Part shown: one piece after another, positions 1 through 7,883 of the stretch
Position numbering within the stretch: the stretch's first letter is position 1
Layout of the letters: each line of letters begins with the position of its first letter
Assembly: GCA_016717265.1 (NCBI GenBank)
Contig: JADKFX010000001.1
Coordinates: 2,554,501-2,618,500 of the forward strand
Direction of reading: 5' to 3'
Source: Saprospiraceae bacterium
GTDB lineage: Bacteria > Bacteroidota > Bacteroidia > Chitinophagales > Saprospiraceae
Length of the DNA: 64,000 bases
The notes under the pieces: generated by a model
What the model was told of the DNA's origin: nothing
The model's input: only the letters and a program-made list of their open reading frames with translations
Databases searched by the model: none
Translations under genes and position numbers: made by a program

Positions 1-2
1 GA

Positions 3-1451
3 AAAATCCAGAATGAGTATAATGAAAATCAATTAGAATCTGACAAATACAAAGCAAATCAGGATACATTAATCCGACTTATAAAAAGATATGGTCAGGA
101 AATTATCGGACATTTTAATCCGAAAACATTTTTAACAGCTCGTAAAATAAGTGATTTTGTATTTCACTTTTTACTATATCCTTTTAGTTGGCAATCTTTA
201 ATTAATTTTAAAAGAATGCGGCGAAAAAACCTTGAATCTATTAAAATTAATGGGCATTGTGAGGAAGTTCGCAGTTTGTTTAAAGATCATATTATTGTTT
301 TAGTCCCAACACATTCTAGTAATCTGGATTCCATAATGATTGGCTATACCATTGATGTAGCTTTAGGCATGCCAGCATTTGCTTATGGAGCCGGATTAAA
401 TTTGTTTGATTCAGAATTTTTTGCATTTTTCATGAATCGTTTAGGAGCCTATAAGGTAGATCGCCGGAAAAAGAATGTGATTTATTTGCAAACGCTCAAT
501 AGTTATTCAAAGCTTTCTATTCTGGAAGGTATGAATACTATATTTTTTCCCGGCGGAACCCGATCCAGATCCGGGGAAGTAGAAACTAAAGTCAAATTAG
601 GACTTTTGGGTTCTTTAATCCAGGCTCAAAGAAGCTTAATTGAGCTCGGTAGTGAAAAGAAAGTGGTAGTCGTACCGGTGGTATTAGGCTATGAAAGTGT
701 TTTAGAGGCACGGTCATTGGTCATCCAACATTTGCGTACGACGGGTCAAGAGAAATATACTGCCAGAGTATTTAAAGATGGGTTTTCAGCTTATTTAAAA
801 TTTACAAAACGAATTTTATCAAATGCTTCCAGGATTGTATTGACTTTTGGAAAGCCAATGGATGTTTTTGGAAATGTGTTTAATGAAATTGGAGAAAGTA
901 TAGATTCAAAAGCGCATGTTATTCGATGTGCTGATTATTTTCTTACCGATGGAAAGCTCGCTGTAGATTCTCAAAGAGAAATGATTTATACCAGAGAATT
1001 GGGTGAGAAAATTGGTCTGGCATATAAAAAATATAATTTTATTCTTCCAGCTCATTTAGTAGCTTATGTAGCCTTTAAATTGTTGTCAAAGATGTATGCT
1101 CCTATGGATGTATATAGCGTAGTTCAAGTGCCAGAAGAAGAATTTGCGTTTCCAAAGCAGGCATTCGAAACACTGTGTTTGCAAGTGCGCACAATTCTAT
1201 TTGATAAATCTCAGAATAACGAATTAATTTATCCATCGGAATTGGAGGGATCCATCGAAACTATTATTTCAATTGGCATCAAATCATTAGGTATTTTTCA
1301 TATAAATAGAATTTTGTTTATCGATGATTTTGGTCGAATGGTGAGTCAGGATTTTCTAGGTTTATATTTTTACGCAAATAAAATGGCGAACCTGGAAATT
1401 GATGAACTTATAGATTGGGCTTCAATTCAATGGGAAGCAGAGCGATTTTAA
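3..1451 (+). CDS. PlsB/PlsC-type acyltransferase, 5' partial
   Basis: Membrane phospholipid acyltransferase family. The HxxxxD catalytic motif is HSSNLD, and the glycerol-phosphate binding block is FPGGTRSRSG, about 90 residues later; both are diagnostic of glycerol-3-phosphate/1-acylglycerol-3-phosphate acyltransferases, which build phosphatidic acid at the inner membrane. The reading frame is open without a stop from base 3, so the internal ATG at 216 is probably not the start and the gene begins left of the window. The long C-terminal extension (about 250 residues after the second motif) fits the larger PlsB-like group better than short PlsC enzymes. It ends 41 bp before the exonuclease gene on the same strand. 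Family is confident; exact substrate is not. Confidence 0.85.
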   Translation, partial: KIQNEYNENQLESDKYKANQDTLIRLIKRYGQEIIGHFNPKTFLTARKISDFVFHFLLYPFSWQSLINFKRMRRKNLESIKINGHCEEVRSLFKDHIIVLVPTHSSNLDSIMIGYTIDVALGMPAFAYGAGLNLFDSEFFAFFMNRLGAYKVDRRKKNVIYLQTLNSYSKLSILEGMNTIFFPGGTRSRSGEVETKVKLGLLGSLIQAQRSLIELGSEKKVVVVPVVLGYESVLEARSLVIQHLRTTGQEKYTARVFKDGFSAYLKFTKRILSNASRIVLTFGKPMDVFGNVFNEIGESIDSKAHVIRCADYFLTDGKLAVDSQREMIYTRELGEKIGLAYKKYNFILPAHLVAYVAFKLLSKMYAPMDVYSVVQVPEEEFAFPKQAFETLCLQVRTILFDKSQNNELIYPSELEGSIETIISIGIKSLGIFHINRILFIDDFGRMVSQDFLGLYFYANKMANLEIDELIDWASIQWEAERF

Positions 1452-1492
1452 AGATTAAAGGATATTCAAAGAGAAGTAGCTTATTTTAATGT

Positions 1493-2035
1493 ATGAATTA
1501 TTTTATTATCGATCTGGAAGCAACATGTTGGGGTGCAGATAATGTTCAACATAAACAAGAAATTATTGAAATTGGAGCCTGTTATATTAATTCGTACATG
1601 GAAGTTGAAAAAACATTTTCCAAAATTATTAAACCTGTAGCGCAACCGATTTTATCCGTTTATTGTAAACAATTAACAGGCATAACACAAGTGGAAATAG
1701 ACAAGGCAAAATCATTTAATTTTGTTATGGAACAGTTTTTAGATTGGTGTGATCATACAGATGAGCCCATATCTCTTTATGCATGGGGTGCTAAAGATCG
1801 TCAGTTGTTTAATGCGGATTGTGAATTTCATCGGATTGGTATGGATTGGCTTCGTGAATATTTTGATTTAAAATCGCAATTCGCAAGAATCAAAGGATTG
1901 CCAAAACCAATTGGCTTGGATAAGGCTTTAAAATTAGAAGAAATCGACTTTGAAGGTGGCAGACATCGGGCTTTACCAGATGCAATCAACTTATCAAAAT
2001 TATTTGTAAAATATTTTGAAGCTTGGGATACCTAG
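1493..2035 (+). CDS. 3'-5' exonuclease, DEDDh (Eri1/KapD-like)
   Basis: A 180-residue single-domain DnaQ-fold nuclease. ExoI motif is at residues 6-10 (IDLEAT, metal-binding Asp and Glu), a middle Asp lies in YAWGAKD, and the last motif is HRALPDAIN (catalytic His plus Asp), giving a complete DEDDh set. Stand-alone proteins of this size resemble Eri1/KapD-type exonucleases that trim RNA or DNA ends rather than the polymerase III proofreading subunit. The stop codon lies one base before the mnmH start, so it is likely cotranscribed with mnmH and selD. No function in selenium metabolism is implied by its sequence. Confidence 0.85.
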   Translation: MNYFIIDLEATCWGADNVQHKQEIIEIGACYINSYMEVEKTFSKIIKPVAQPILSVYCKQLTGITQVEIDKAKSFNFVMEQFLDWCDHTDEPISLYAWGAKDRQLFNADCEFHRIGMDWLREYFDLKSQFARIKGLPKPIGLDKALKLEEIDFEGGRHRALPDAINLSKLFVKYFEAWDT

Positions 2036-2036
2036 T

Positions 2037-3080
2037 ATGGCTGTAATTCAAACTAAAATTAGTGATTTAATAAATAAAAGTTCGATACCATTTATCGATG
2101 TTCGGTCACCGGGTGAGTTTCAAAAAGGGCATATACCTGGGGCTATTAATCTTCCATTGTTTTCGGATTTGGAACGTGCAATGGTCGGTACCATCTATAA
2201 GCAAACAGGAAAGCAAGCTGCAATACTAAAGGGTCTTGAATTTGTAGGTCCAAGAATTAAATTTCTGCTTGAACAAGCAATTGATTATAGTTATCAAAAT
2301 AATTTAATATTGTATTGCTGGCGTGGAGGCATGCGAAGTGCTAGTCTTGCCTGGTTATTTAGTCAAGCTGGTTTAGAAATTTCCATTGTAGAAGGGGGTT
2401 ATAAAGCATATCGTAGATTGGCCAGGACTTTTTATGAGGAGTCTAGCATTAAATTTTTAGTTTTAAGTGGACGTACCGGCACAGGAAAAACAGATTTATT
2501 AAATCGATTGCAAATTTTAGGTGAGCAGATAATAGATTTAGAATTTATTGCAAATCACAAAGGATCTGCATTTGGATGGATAGGGCAGAGCGTGCAGCGT
2601 TCCAATGAACAATTTGAAAATGATTTATTTCAAGCAATTTATGGATTGGATTTTAATAAAATCATTTGGATAGAAAATGAGAGTAGAACTATTGGTCGAA
2701 ATTTTATTCCGGAAGAATTATGGAATAAGATAAAATCATCTCCAATTATAAATATTGAAAGGACAATAGAAAGTAGATTGGAACAACTTTTGTTTTATTA
2801 TGAAATTAAAAATGATAATGCTCTTAAAGTTTCCTTTGAAAAAATCAGAAAGCGATTAGGACATGAATGGACACAAAAGGCAATAGAATTTATAGAGCTA
2901 CAGAATTATCATGAGGCTGCTAAAATTGCATTGCGATATTATGACACTTGTTATGATTATAATTTAGTTGAAAGTAGTAGTCCGCAAATTTTTAATATAG
3001 ATTTTAGCGACAAATCAATACAGGATATAACCATCGATTTATTAAAATTTAAACAACTGCATTTTGGAAAGGGAGACTAG
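2037..3080 (+). CDS. mnmH: tRNA 2-selenouridine synthase (MnmH/SelU)
   Basis: Replaces sulfur by selenium in 2-thiouridine at the tRNA wobble position using selenophosphate, via a geranylated intermediate. N-terminal rhodanese domain (about residues 1-130) with active-site loop YCWRGGMRS, catalytic Cys94. C-terminal P-loop domain with Walker A GRTGTGKT (about 145-152). 347 residues, normal for the family. ATG at 2037 is preferred over the upstream TTG at 2016 because it sits just behind the previous stop. The 3' end overlaps selD, whose product makes the selenium donor, so the pair is functionally linked. Confidence 0.93.
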   Translation: MAVIQTKISDLINKSSIPFIDVRSPGEFQKGHIPGAINLPLFSDLERAMVGTIYKQTGKQAAILKGLEFVGPRIKFLLEQAIDYSYQNNLILYCWRGGMRSASLAWLFSQAGLEISIVEGGYKAYRRLARTFYEESSIKFLVLSGRTGTGKTDLLNRLQILGEQIIDLEFIANHKGSAFGWIGQSVQRSNEQFENDLFQAIYGLDFNKIIWIENESRTIGRNFIPEELWNKIKSSPIINIERTIESRLEQLLFYYEIKNDNALKVSFEKIRKRLGHEWTQKAIEFIELQNYHEAAKIALRYYDTCYDYNLVESSSPQIFNIDFSDKSIQDITIDLLKFKQLHFGKGD

Positions 3081-4113
3081 CAAAATTCGATTAACACAAT
3101 TTAGTCATGGTGCAGGCTGTGGTTGTAAGATTGCACCTGGGATTTTAGAAGATATTCTAAAAACAACACGACATCAAATATTTCCCGGATTATTAGTTGG
3201 ATACGAACATAAGGATGATGCAGCAGTATTGGATTTGGGAGATGGAACTGCAATTATAAGCACTACTGATTTTTTTATGCCCATCGTAGATGATCCATAT
3301 GATTTTGGCAGGATTGCTTCGGTGAATGCAATAAGTGACGTATATGCTATGGGCGGTAAACCATTATTGGCAATTGGAATACTTGGATGGCCTATTGATA
3401 AAATTGCTCCTGAATGGGCTGCAAAAATGATTGAAGGTGCTAAGGCGGTATGTGCGGAAGCAGGAATACCATTAGCAGGTGGACATTCTATTGATTGTCC
3501 GGAGCCTATATTTGGATTAGCAGTAACAGGCAAGGTTAATATCGAACATTTAAAGAAAAATTCCGGAGCTAAGCCAGGAGATTTAATTTTCTTAACAAAA
3601 CCACTGGGCGTAGGAATATTGACGACTGCAGAGAAAAAGAATATTTTGGCTACAGAACATCAAAATCTGGCAAAGGATTCGATGCTTAAGTTAAATGTGA
3701 TTGGTGCTCGTTTATCTAAGTTTACGGAAGTACATGCGATGACAGATGTAACTGGATTTGGCTTATGTGGACATTTATTAGAAATGTGTGAAGCCTCAGA
3801 AGTTGATGCCACTATACATTATGTTAAGTTGGATGTTTTAGGTGATTGTGTATTTGATTATATTGAAAAAGGAGCTATACCAGGTGGTACGCATCGCAAT
3901 TGGAAAAGTTATGGTCACAAAATTTCTTTAGGAGACGATTCATGGTTTATAATTTTAGCAGATCCTCAGACCAGTGGAGGATTATTAGTTGCGATTGATC
4001 CAAAGTTTGCAAATGAATTTGAGGAGGAAATTAAAATGGAAGGATTGGATTTAAAACCGATAGGAGAATTTACCGATATGGGGTCTGGTGATTTTAGAAT
4101 TCAGGTAGTATAA
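3064..4113 (+). CDS. selD: Selenophosphate synthase (selenide, water dikinase)
   Basis: Makes selenophosphate from selenide and ATP for tRNA selenouridine formation. The N-terminal GAGCGCK motif carries the catalytic Cys19 and Lys22, aligned with E. coli Cys17 and Lys20; the catalytic residue is Cys, not selenocysteine. The AIRS/PurM-like ATP-binding core follows (DDAAVLDLGDG, TDFFMPIVDDPYDFGRIA). No selA or selB is visible nearby, so the local role is probably limited to tRNA modification. The start is unusual: TTG at 3064 overlaps mnmH by 17 bp, while the Shine-Dalgarno-like GGGAG at about 3071-3075 lies inside the gene and could serve an ATT start at 3085. Confidence 0.93.
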   Translation: MERETSKIRLTQFSHGAGCGCKIAPGILEDILKTTRHQIFPGLLVGYEHKDDAAVLDLGDGTAIISTTDFFMPIVDDPYDFGRIASVNAISDVYAMGGKPLLAIGILGWPIDKIAPEWAAKMIEGAKAVCAEAGIPLAGGHSIDCPEPIFGLAVTGKVNIEHLKKNSGAKPGDLIFLTKPLGVGILTTAEKKNILATEHQNLAKDSMLKLNVIGARLSKFTEVHAMTDVTGFGLCGHLLEMCEASEVDATIHYVKLDVLGDCVFDYIEKGAIPGGTHRNWKSYGHKISLGDDSWFIILADPQTSGGLLVAIDPKFANEFEEEIKMEGLDLKPIGEFTDMGSGDFRIQVV

Positions 4114-4140
4114 GAGTGTGTTAAGGGTAGCAAAATAGTA

Positions 4141-4168
4141 ACTTAACATAATATAAATTATGGGACAA
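4141..4168 (+). other. dif-like XerCD site, left boundary of element A
   Basis: Three blocks read ACTTAACATAA, TATAAA, TTATGGGACAA (11+6+11). The reverse complement of the first arm, TTATGTTAAGT, is nearly the conserved bacterial XerD arm TTATGTTAAAT; the other arm keeps the inner CATAA/TTATG symmetry. A 6-bp hairpin TGGGAC-AAAA-GTCCCA (4161-4176) overlaps the outer arm. The site lies exactly between the host gene selD and the first accessory gene, which supports a role as host dif or attL of a Xer-exploiting element. The motif is seen directly; its use as an attachment site is inference. Confidence 0.7.
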
Positions 4169-4239
4169 AAGTCCCAAGTAATTAGAAAGCAAGGAGTTAC
4201 AAGTGTAAAACGTCGGATTTTACAATTTAACCTCTATTT

Positions 4240-4569
4240 ATGGAGCCAGAACTCTTTTATTACAGCTTTCAAATTGGCGAATATGGATCCTTAAGATCCA
4301 CATGGCAATTAAAAGATATCAAAATTGCAGCCTATAATCCCAGACAAGCTATCGTTATGCTTTACTGGATGGATTACTTTAAAAACAAGATGACAATTAG
4401 GTCTATGACTAAAAAATCTGAATTTGGAGTTCCACATAAAAGCTATGTGGAGAGATACATCCGACAAGTAATTGAATACCGTGTAAAAAGTAAGGTTTAT
4501 TACTTTCGAATGAATTTTACCAAAGTCAGGCTTATTAATTATCATGAACTTGTAAAAATGTTTGAGTGA
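4240..4569 (+). CDS. Hypothetical protein, first gene inside element A
   Basis: 109 residues, basic, rich in aromatic residues, with no signal peptide or membrane segment and no motif I recognise. It starts with ATG about 70 bp inside the dif-like site and is the only ORF here with natural composition; an overlapping minus-strand ORF is judged a shadow. Its position directly next to the attachment site is where small accessory or excision-related proteins often sit, but nothing in the sequence shows a recombinase or directionality-factor motif. Confidence 0.55.
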   Translation: MEPELFYYSFQIGEYGSLRSTWQLKDIKIAAYNPRQAIVMLYWMDYFKNKMTIRSMTKKSEFGVPHKSYVERYIRQVIEYRVKSKVYYFRMNFTKVRLINYHELVKMFE

Positions 4570-4649
4570 AAATACATTTGGCTTGCAGTATTCTAACATT
4601 TGATTTTCTTACTAATTTCCTTCATGAAATATTTAGTAACAATAATTAC

Positions 4650-4679
4650 AAAAAATTCAGCTACTACGTTTAGCAGCTG
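4650..4679 (-). terminator. Intrinsic terminator after the 4699-5081 gene pair
   Basis: Inverted repeat CAGCTACTA (4658-4666) and TAGCAGCTG (4671-4679) with a 4-base loop and one G-U pair. The A-run at 4650-4655 gives a U-tract on the minus-strand transcript, directly downstream of the minus gene ending at 4699. Confidence 0.7.
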
Positions 4680-4698
4680 ATTAAGGTCTTTATTGTGT

Positions 4699-4932
4699 TT
4701 ATACAATCGGTGAAGATTCTGGATTATGGAGCCTGACAAAAAGCCTTTCAAGGGCTTCATCCAGGTTGTCACCTTTGGATCCATGCTTACGGCCATTGAC
4801 CGTGCAATCCATAGTAACATGATTTGGTTTAAGGAAGATCCGGATTTTACGAGTACCGGAAATGTGAAGATGTTTTACCATCTGATCCAGGGTTGCCACC
4901 TGGTTACTAATTTTTGAATTTGTGACAGTCAT
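4699..4932 (-). CDS. Small hypothetical protein
   Basis: 77 residues, soluble, basic, with a helical C-terminus (LDEALERLFVRL). Its ATG overlaps the TGA of the upstream small ORF in an ATGA junction, and a terminator hairpin follows its stop at once; together these argue for a real two-gene unit on the minus strand. No family is recognised. The plus-strand ORF over the same region is treated as a shadow. Confidence 0.6.
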   Translation of the reverse strand: MTVTNSKISNQVATLDQMVKHLHISGTRKIRIFLKPNHVTMDCTVNGRKHGSKGDNLDEALERLFVRLHNPESSPIV

Positions 4933-5081
4933 AATACAAAGTTTAAAAAATGATCAATACCGGAAGTGACTGTCACCTCCTGCATGAGCAAGAAATCGTT
5001 GGACCTTACGGTATCCAACCTTCCGGTTATTCTTAAAATTAACTTCTTTTGAATTTGCCCATTATGAATAGAAAGTAACAG
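4929..5081 (-). CDS. Very small hypothetical ORF, start uncertain
   Basis: Reading frame ending in a TGA that overlaps the next ATG (ATGA), so probably translated with it. A good -7 box (TATCTTTG on the minus strand, 5088-5095) places the transcript start near 5081, which excludes the TTG at 5141 as start. Remaining in-frame options are CTG at 5081 (leaderless) or ATT at 5069; neither is convincing. About 50 residues of basic, beta-prone sequence; no known family. Confidence 0.4.
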   Translation of the reverse strand: MLLSIHNGQIQKKLILRITGRLDTVRSNDFLLMQEVTVTSGIDHFLNFVL

Positions 5082-5087
5082 TCGGTA

Positions 5088-5095
5088 CAAAGATA
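5088..5095 (-). promoter_or_regulatory. Bacteroidota -7 promoter element (TATCTTTG)
   Basis: CAAAGATA on the plus strand reads TATCTTTG on the minus strand, a match to the Bacteroidota TAnnTTTG consensus, just upstream of the two small minus-strand genes at 4699-5081. Confidence 0.5.
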
Positions 5096-5222
5096 AAACA
5101 AAGCTTGGAAAATAAAATGTTAAAGTTTTATTACAATTCAATTCCTAAAGCAAGTCTATTTTCAACAAAGTTGAGTTCATTTTGAGATTTATTTGTTGCC
5201 ATTTACAAGAATTGGGAAAATA

Positions 5223-6059
5223 ATGACTTTTGATTTTGGAACGTATTTTGTTGATAATAAATTTTCTAATTTAAAAGCAATGGAAAAAATCTTGAATTAT
5301 TCCTTTTCGATAATTTCTGGTCTTGCATTTATAATCGCAATTTATTGTACAAGACAAATTTCAAACATTAAATCGATTTCTGATCAAACTATCGGAATTT
5401 TAAAGCAAATCAATATAAATAACATTAAGGACACTTCAACAACAATAAATATAAAAGAATTGAATGCGAAAATTGCAGATATGCAATTTCAACAAGAATC
5501 TTATACTGAAATGTTGGGTCGTCAATCAGATTGGTTTATATTATATGTCACAATCTTGTTTGGACTTTTTGGCCTCATCGGCTTCGGCTACTTCATCAGT
5601 AAGGTGAAGAAAGTAAAGAAGGAATGCGACGACACCATTGCAACACAAAAAAAGGACTATAGGATGCATTTGAAAGATTTTACAGACTTAAAGGTAAAAA
5701 TATTTGATAACATTGGAAATGTGTATTTACTACTTAGTGAATCAATGACTACAGATTTTTCAATGGCTTTTAAATTCAGAATAAATTCAATTGAACACTT
5801 TTTGTTTTCATATGAAATAAGCAAATCAAAATATAGAATAGAAACAGTAAAAGCAAATTTGGAGTATGCAATACAAATTATATCTGAAATTGAGAAAAAC
5901 AACGATAGTATAAATCTTTTTTCTAGAGACATGAAAATTTATGGTAAGGAATTAATTAATGTTTTAAAAAAAGTGATGGAAATAGATGATAAAAATATAG
6001 AAAGTCATTGTTCCGATTGTATTTATAAAATTAATTTTTATAGTAAGCAAAAGACTTAA
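5223..6059 (+). CDS. Two-helix membrane protein, unknown function
   Basis: 278 residues from the ATG at 5223, preferred over a TTG ten codons upstream. Predicted membrane helices at about 22-43 and 104-126, with a helical loop between and a roughly 150-residue Lys/Glu-rich cytoplasmic tail. It lies on the plus strand between two minus-strand groups and is followed by a bidirectional hairpin, so it looks like independently transcribed cargo at the left end of element A. No catalytic motif seen. Confidence 0.65.
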   Translation: MTFDFGTYFVDNKFSNLKAMEKILNYSFSIISGLAFIIAIYCTRQISNIKSISDQTIGILKQININNIKDTSTTINIKELNAKIADMQFQQESYTEMLGRQSDWFILYVTILFGLFGLIGFGYFISKVKKVKKECDDTIATQKKDYRMHLKDFTDLKVKIFDNIGNVYLLLSESMTTDFSMAFKFRINSIEHFLFSYEISKSKYRIETVKANLEYAIQIISEIEKNNDSINLFSRDMKIYGKELINVLKKVMEIDDKNIESHCSDCIYKINFYSKQKT

Positions 6060-6071
6060 TCAAAGATAATT

Positions 6072-6102
6072 AAAAAGCCAATCACTACATTTAGTAATTG
6101 GC
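6072..6102. terminator. Bidirectional terminator
   Basis: Stem GCCAATCACTA (6077-6087) with TAGTAATTGGC (6092-6102), loop of four bases. A-run 6072-6076 gives a U-tract on the minus transcript; a weaker T-run follows on the plus side. It separates the plus-strand gene ending at 6059 from the minus-strand unit. Confidence 0.65.
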
Positions 6103-6155
6103 CAGGTATTTTTCAAACTATAAAAAAAACTTACACCCGTTTTGTGAGGATTTAG

Positions 6156-6184
6156 AAAAACCGGCCAACAATTAAGTTAGCCGG
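6156..6184 (-). terminator. Terminator of the late/structural unit
   Basis: Stem CCGGCCAAC (6161-6169) with GTTAGCCGG (6176-6184), one mismatch, six-base loop. The A-run at 6156-6160 becomes a U-tract on the minus strand. It lies 48 bp after the last gene of the minus-strand unit that runs from about 19.9 kb. Confidence 0.8.
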
Positions 6185-6231
6185 CCCTTGGAAGAAAAGA
6201 CTTCTTCAAACCAATCCCATTATCTCCGAAA

Positions 6232-6504
6232 TTATTGAAAGCGTCTATCACCGTATTCTTGACCGGTAACAAAGCGCAATATTTTTATTAGTACTCCAAT
6301 TACGACAAGCACCCCACCCCAGACAGCATTTCCATCAAGGCAAATGATATTTTGTTCGCAAAGTTTTTGAACAGCTTCGGTAGAAAACAGAATGCTGAAA
6401 GTTCCTACGATTGTTGTGAGCCAACCCAGGATCATAGTTTTTTGTTTTGGAGCTATTCCTCCGAATATTTTTGAAGCTAGAAATGAAAATAATTTTTGTA
6501 ACAT
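6232..6504 (-). CDS. Small two-helix membrane protein, holin-like
   Basis: 90 residues with two hydrophobic helices (about 24-42 and 62-80) and a short basic/acidic tail ending YGDRRFQ, the size and layout of a phage holin. It is the last gene of the structural unit, directly before the terminator. A headless homologue remains at 44299-44582 (shared ILGWL, GNA.WG and LRF.TGQ.YGD), so this family belongs to the element and not to the host. Holin is inferred from size, topology and the presence of an endolysin gene at 7884. Confidence 0.6.
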   Translation of the reverse strand: MLQKLFSFLASKIFGGIAPKQKTMILGWLTTIVGTFSILFSTEAVQKLCEQNIICLDGNAVWGGVLVVIGVLIKILRFVTGQEYGDRRFQ

Positions 6505-6520
6505 ATTTGATGATTTAAGT

Positions 6521-6829
6521 TTAAGGAATCCAATTTAGTCTTGTCCAGAATTTGACATCTGTTACCGGTGGTACATTTGATTTATAAAAAATACCACCTG
6601 GCTCCCAAAGAGTCTTTGCATATCCATAAGTACCGATAGCAAGTTTTACCCATTCTTCCCAGGCTGCAGAATTACGTGGAGGTTCGGCGTAACCATTTTT
6701 TTGGTTGAAGGCAGATAATAGGCGGGCATATTCTTCCCTCCGTTTCTTTTCGTTGTAATTTGCGTACAACAAAAATCCTCCGGTCAATACCAGCCCGCCA
6801 ACTATAAGCCATTTAGTGTTTTTATTCAT
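6521..6829 (-). CDS. Single-pass membrane protein of the structural unit
   Basis: 102 residues. One N-terminal hydrophobic helix (about residues 7-24) is followed by a charged KKRREEYARLL helix and a Trp-rich C-terminal part. No lipobox and no known motif. It belongs to the series of small membrane-anchored proteins in this unit, a composition expected for virion membrane proteins but also for generic envelope proteins. Confidence 0.6.
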   Translation of the reverse strand: MNKNTKWLIVGGLVLTGGFLLYANYNEKKRREEYARLLSAFNQKNGYAEPPRNSAAWEEWVKLAIGTYGYAKTLWEPGGIFYKSNVPPVTDVKFWTRLNWIP

Positions 6830-6835
6830 TTGTTT

Positions 6836-7285
6836 TTATTTAAGAATTAATAAAAGCGCTACAATAGCTGCAGCTATAAGAATTGGTTTTTTATTGTCAG
6901 AGCTAGTCACCGGCCCAGGATCCACGCTTATGGGTGGAACATTAGGCTTAGTTGTAGTATTTGTTGGAACTGGATTTGCAGGTTTTGGAACTTTATTAAT
7001 AGCTCTTTGATAAGCATTGGCCAGGAAATTTTCTTTAAATGAATTTTCACCTTCGTATAAAATAAATGTAATTGGTGTTGTGTCTTCAATAATTACAGCC
7101 GAAGGAGTGGCTACAACTCCAAAGGTACTTGCAAGTTTTGTGTCCGCTTCTTTTGAAGGTCCAGGCTTAAGATCTATGTGTGTTACATTTGGAAAGTTAG
7201 CTTTTATTAAAGCAATATCTGTTTTAACAGCCTCACAATGTGGACAATTGGGTTGTGTGAAAATTATAAGTTCTGGGTAATTCAT
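6836..7285 (-). CDS. Thioredoxin-fold protein with C-terminal membrane anchor
   Basis: 149 residues. Residues 1-90 form a thioredoxin/glutaredoxin-like domain with active-site CPHC (Cys14, Cys17) and the cis-proline in ATPSAV (Pro61). A Pro/Thr/Asn-rich linker follows (about 98-128) and then a C-terminal hydrophobic helix (about 132-149) ending in Lys. There is no signal peptide, so the domain should face the cytoplasm or a virion interior, with the tail anchored in membrane. It overlaps the next gene at 7282 by four bases. A redox role is likely from the intact CxxC; the partner is unknown. Confidence 0.75.
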   Translation of the reverse strand: MNYPELIIFTQPNCPHCEAVKTDIALIKANFPNVTHIDLKPGPSKEADTKLASTFGVVATPSAVIIEDTTPITFILYEGENSFKENFLANAYQRAINKVPKPANPVPTNTTTKPNVPPISVDPGPVTSSDNKKPILIAAAIVALLLILK

Positions 7286-7881
7286 GGGCTTACAAATTTT
7301 TGTTTACTTGCTTGTTGTTTATACTTGTAAGAATCGTAAGTCATTTTAACCGCAAACAATAGAAGCCCCCAATACAGAATAGATTTTTTCTTATCGGTAG
7401 CTACTTTACTACCGATTAATCCAGAAGCAATCAACCATAAATAGAAAGCAAGTTTACCATGGCCAGTTAAAGTGTTTAAAAGATCAACCAGCCATGCTGG
7501 AGCTCCGGCAATTGTAAATATTGGAAACAAACCACGATACGCTCCCCCACTTCCTTCAAGATCAATTAAAACGTCTTCTGGCTTGCCTGGATGGCTGCCA
7601 GCCTTAGGAATGTTATTTGGATCTAAACCATTAGAAGTAATTGAGTTTAATAAATCAATTACTTCATTTATAGATGCCGTAACTGGAAGACTGCGATATA
7701 CTTTTTGTTTAGTATCTGAAATTGGTTCTGCAAAAAACCAACCATTGCGATTGTCGATTCCTTCGGTATCAATTACAAGAAATGAAAATGAAGAACTTGC
7801 AAGATCCTGGATAAGATCAAATTCAGAATCTGCAATTGAAGAACCTGGTATTGCTCTATATATTAATATAGTTCTATTCAT
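7282..7881 (-). CDS. Membrane protein with soluble N-terminal domain
   Basis: 199 residues. The N-terminal half is a soluble alpha/beta region (MNRTILIYRAIPGSS). The C-terminal half has two hydrophobic helices (about 143-158 and 166-184) and a basic tail. It overlaps the thioredoxin-fold gene by four bases, suggesting coupled translation and perhaps a shared complex. No family is recognised. Confidence 0.6.
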   Translation of the reverse strand: MNRTILIYRAIPGSSIADSEFDLIQDLASSSFSFLVIDTEGIDNRNGWFFAEPISDTKQKVYRSLPVTASINEVIDLLNSITSNGLDPNNIPKAGSHPGKPEDVLIDLEGSGGAYRGLFPIFTIAGAPAWLVDLLNTLTGHGKLAFYLWLIASGLIGSKVATDKKKSILYWGLLLFAVKMTYDSYKYKQQASKQKFVSP

Positions 7882-7883
7882 GA

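Noticed and set aside
3174..3533. Minus-strand ORF over selD
   Set aside because: Shadow of a strongly conserved gene; no signal of its own.
3064..4113. Selenocysteine in SelD
   Set aside because: The catalytic residue is encoded by a normal Cys codon in GAGCGCK and no in-frame TGA is present.
4309..4599. Minus-strand ORF overlapping the 4240 gene
   Set aside because: Unnatural composition, and the plus-strand frame has a better start and protein character.
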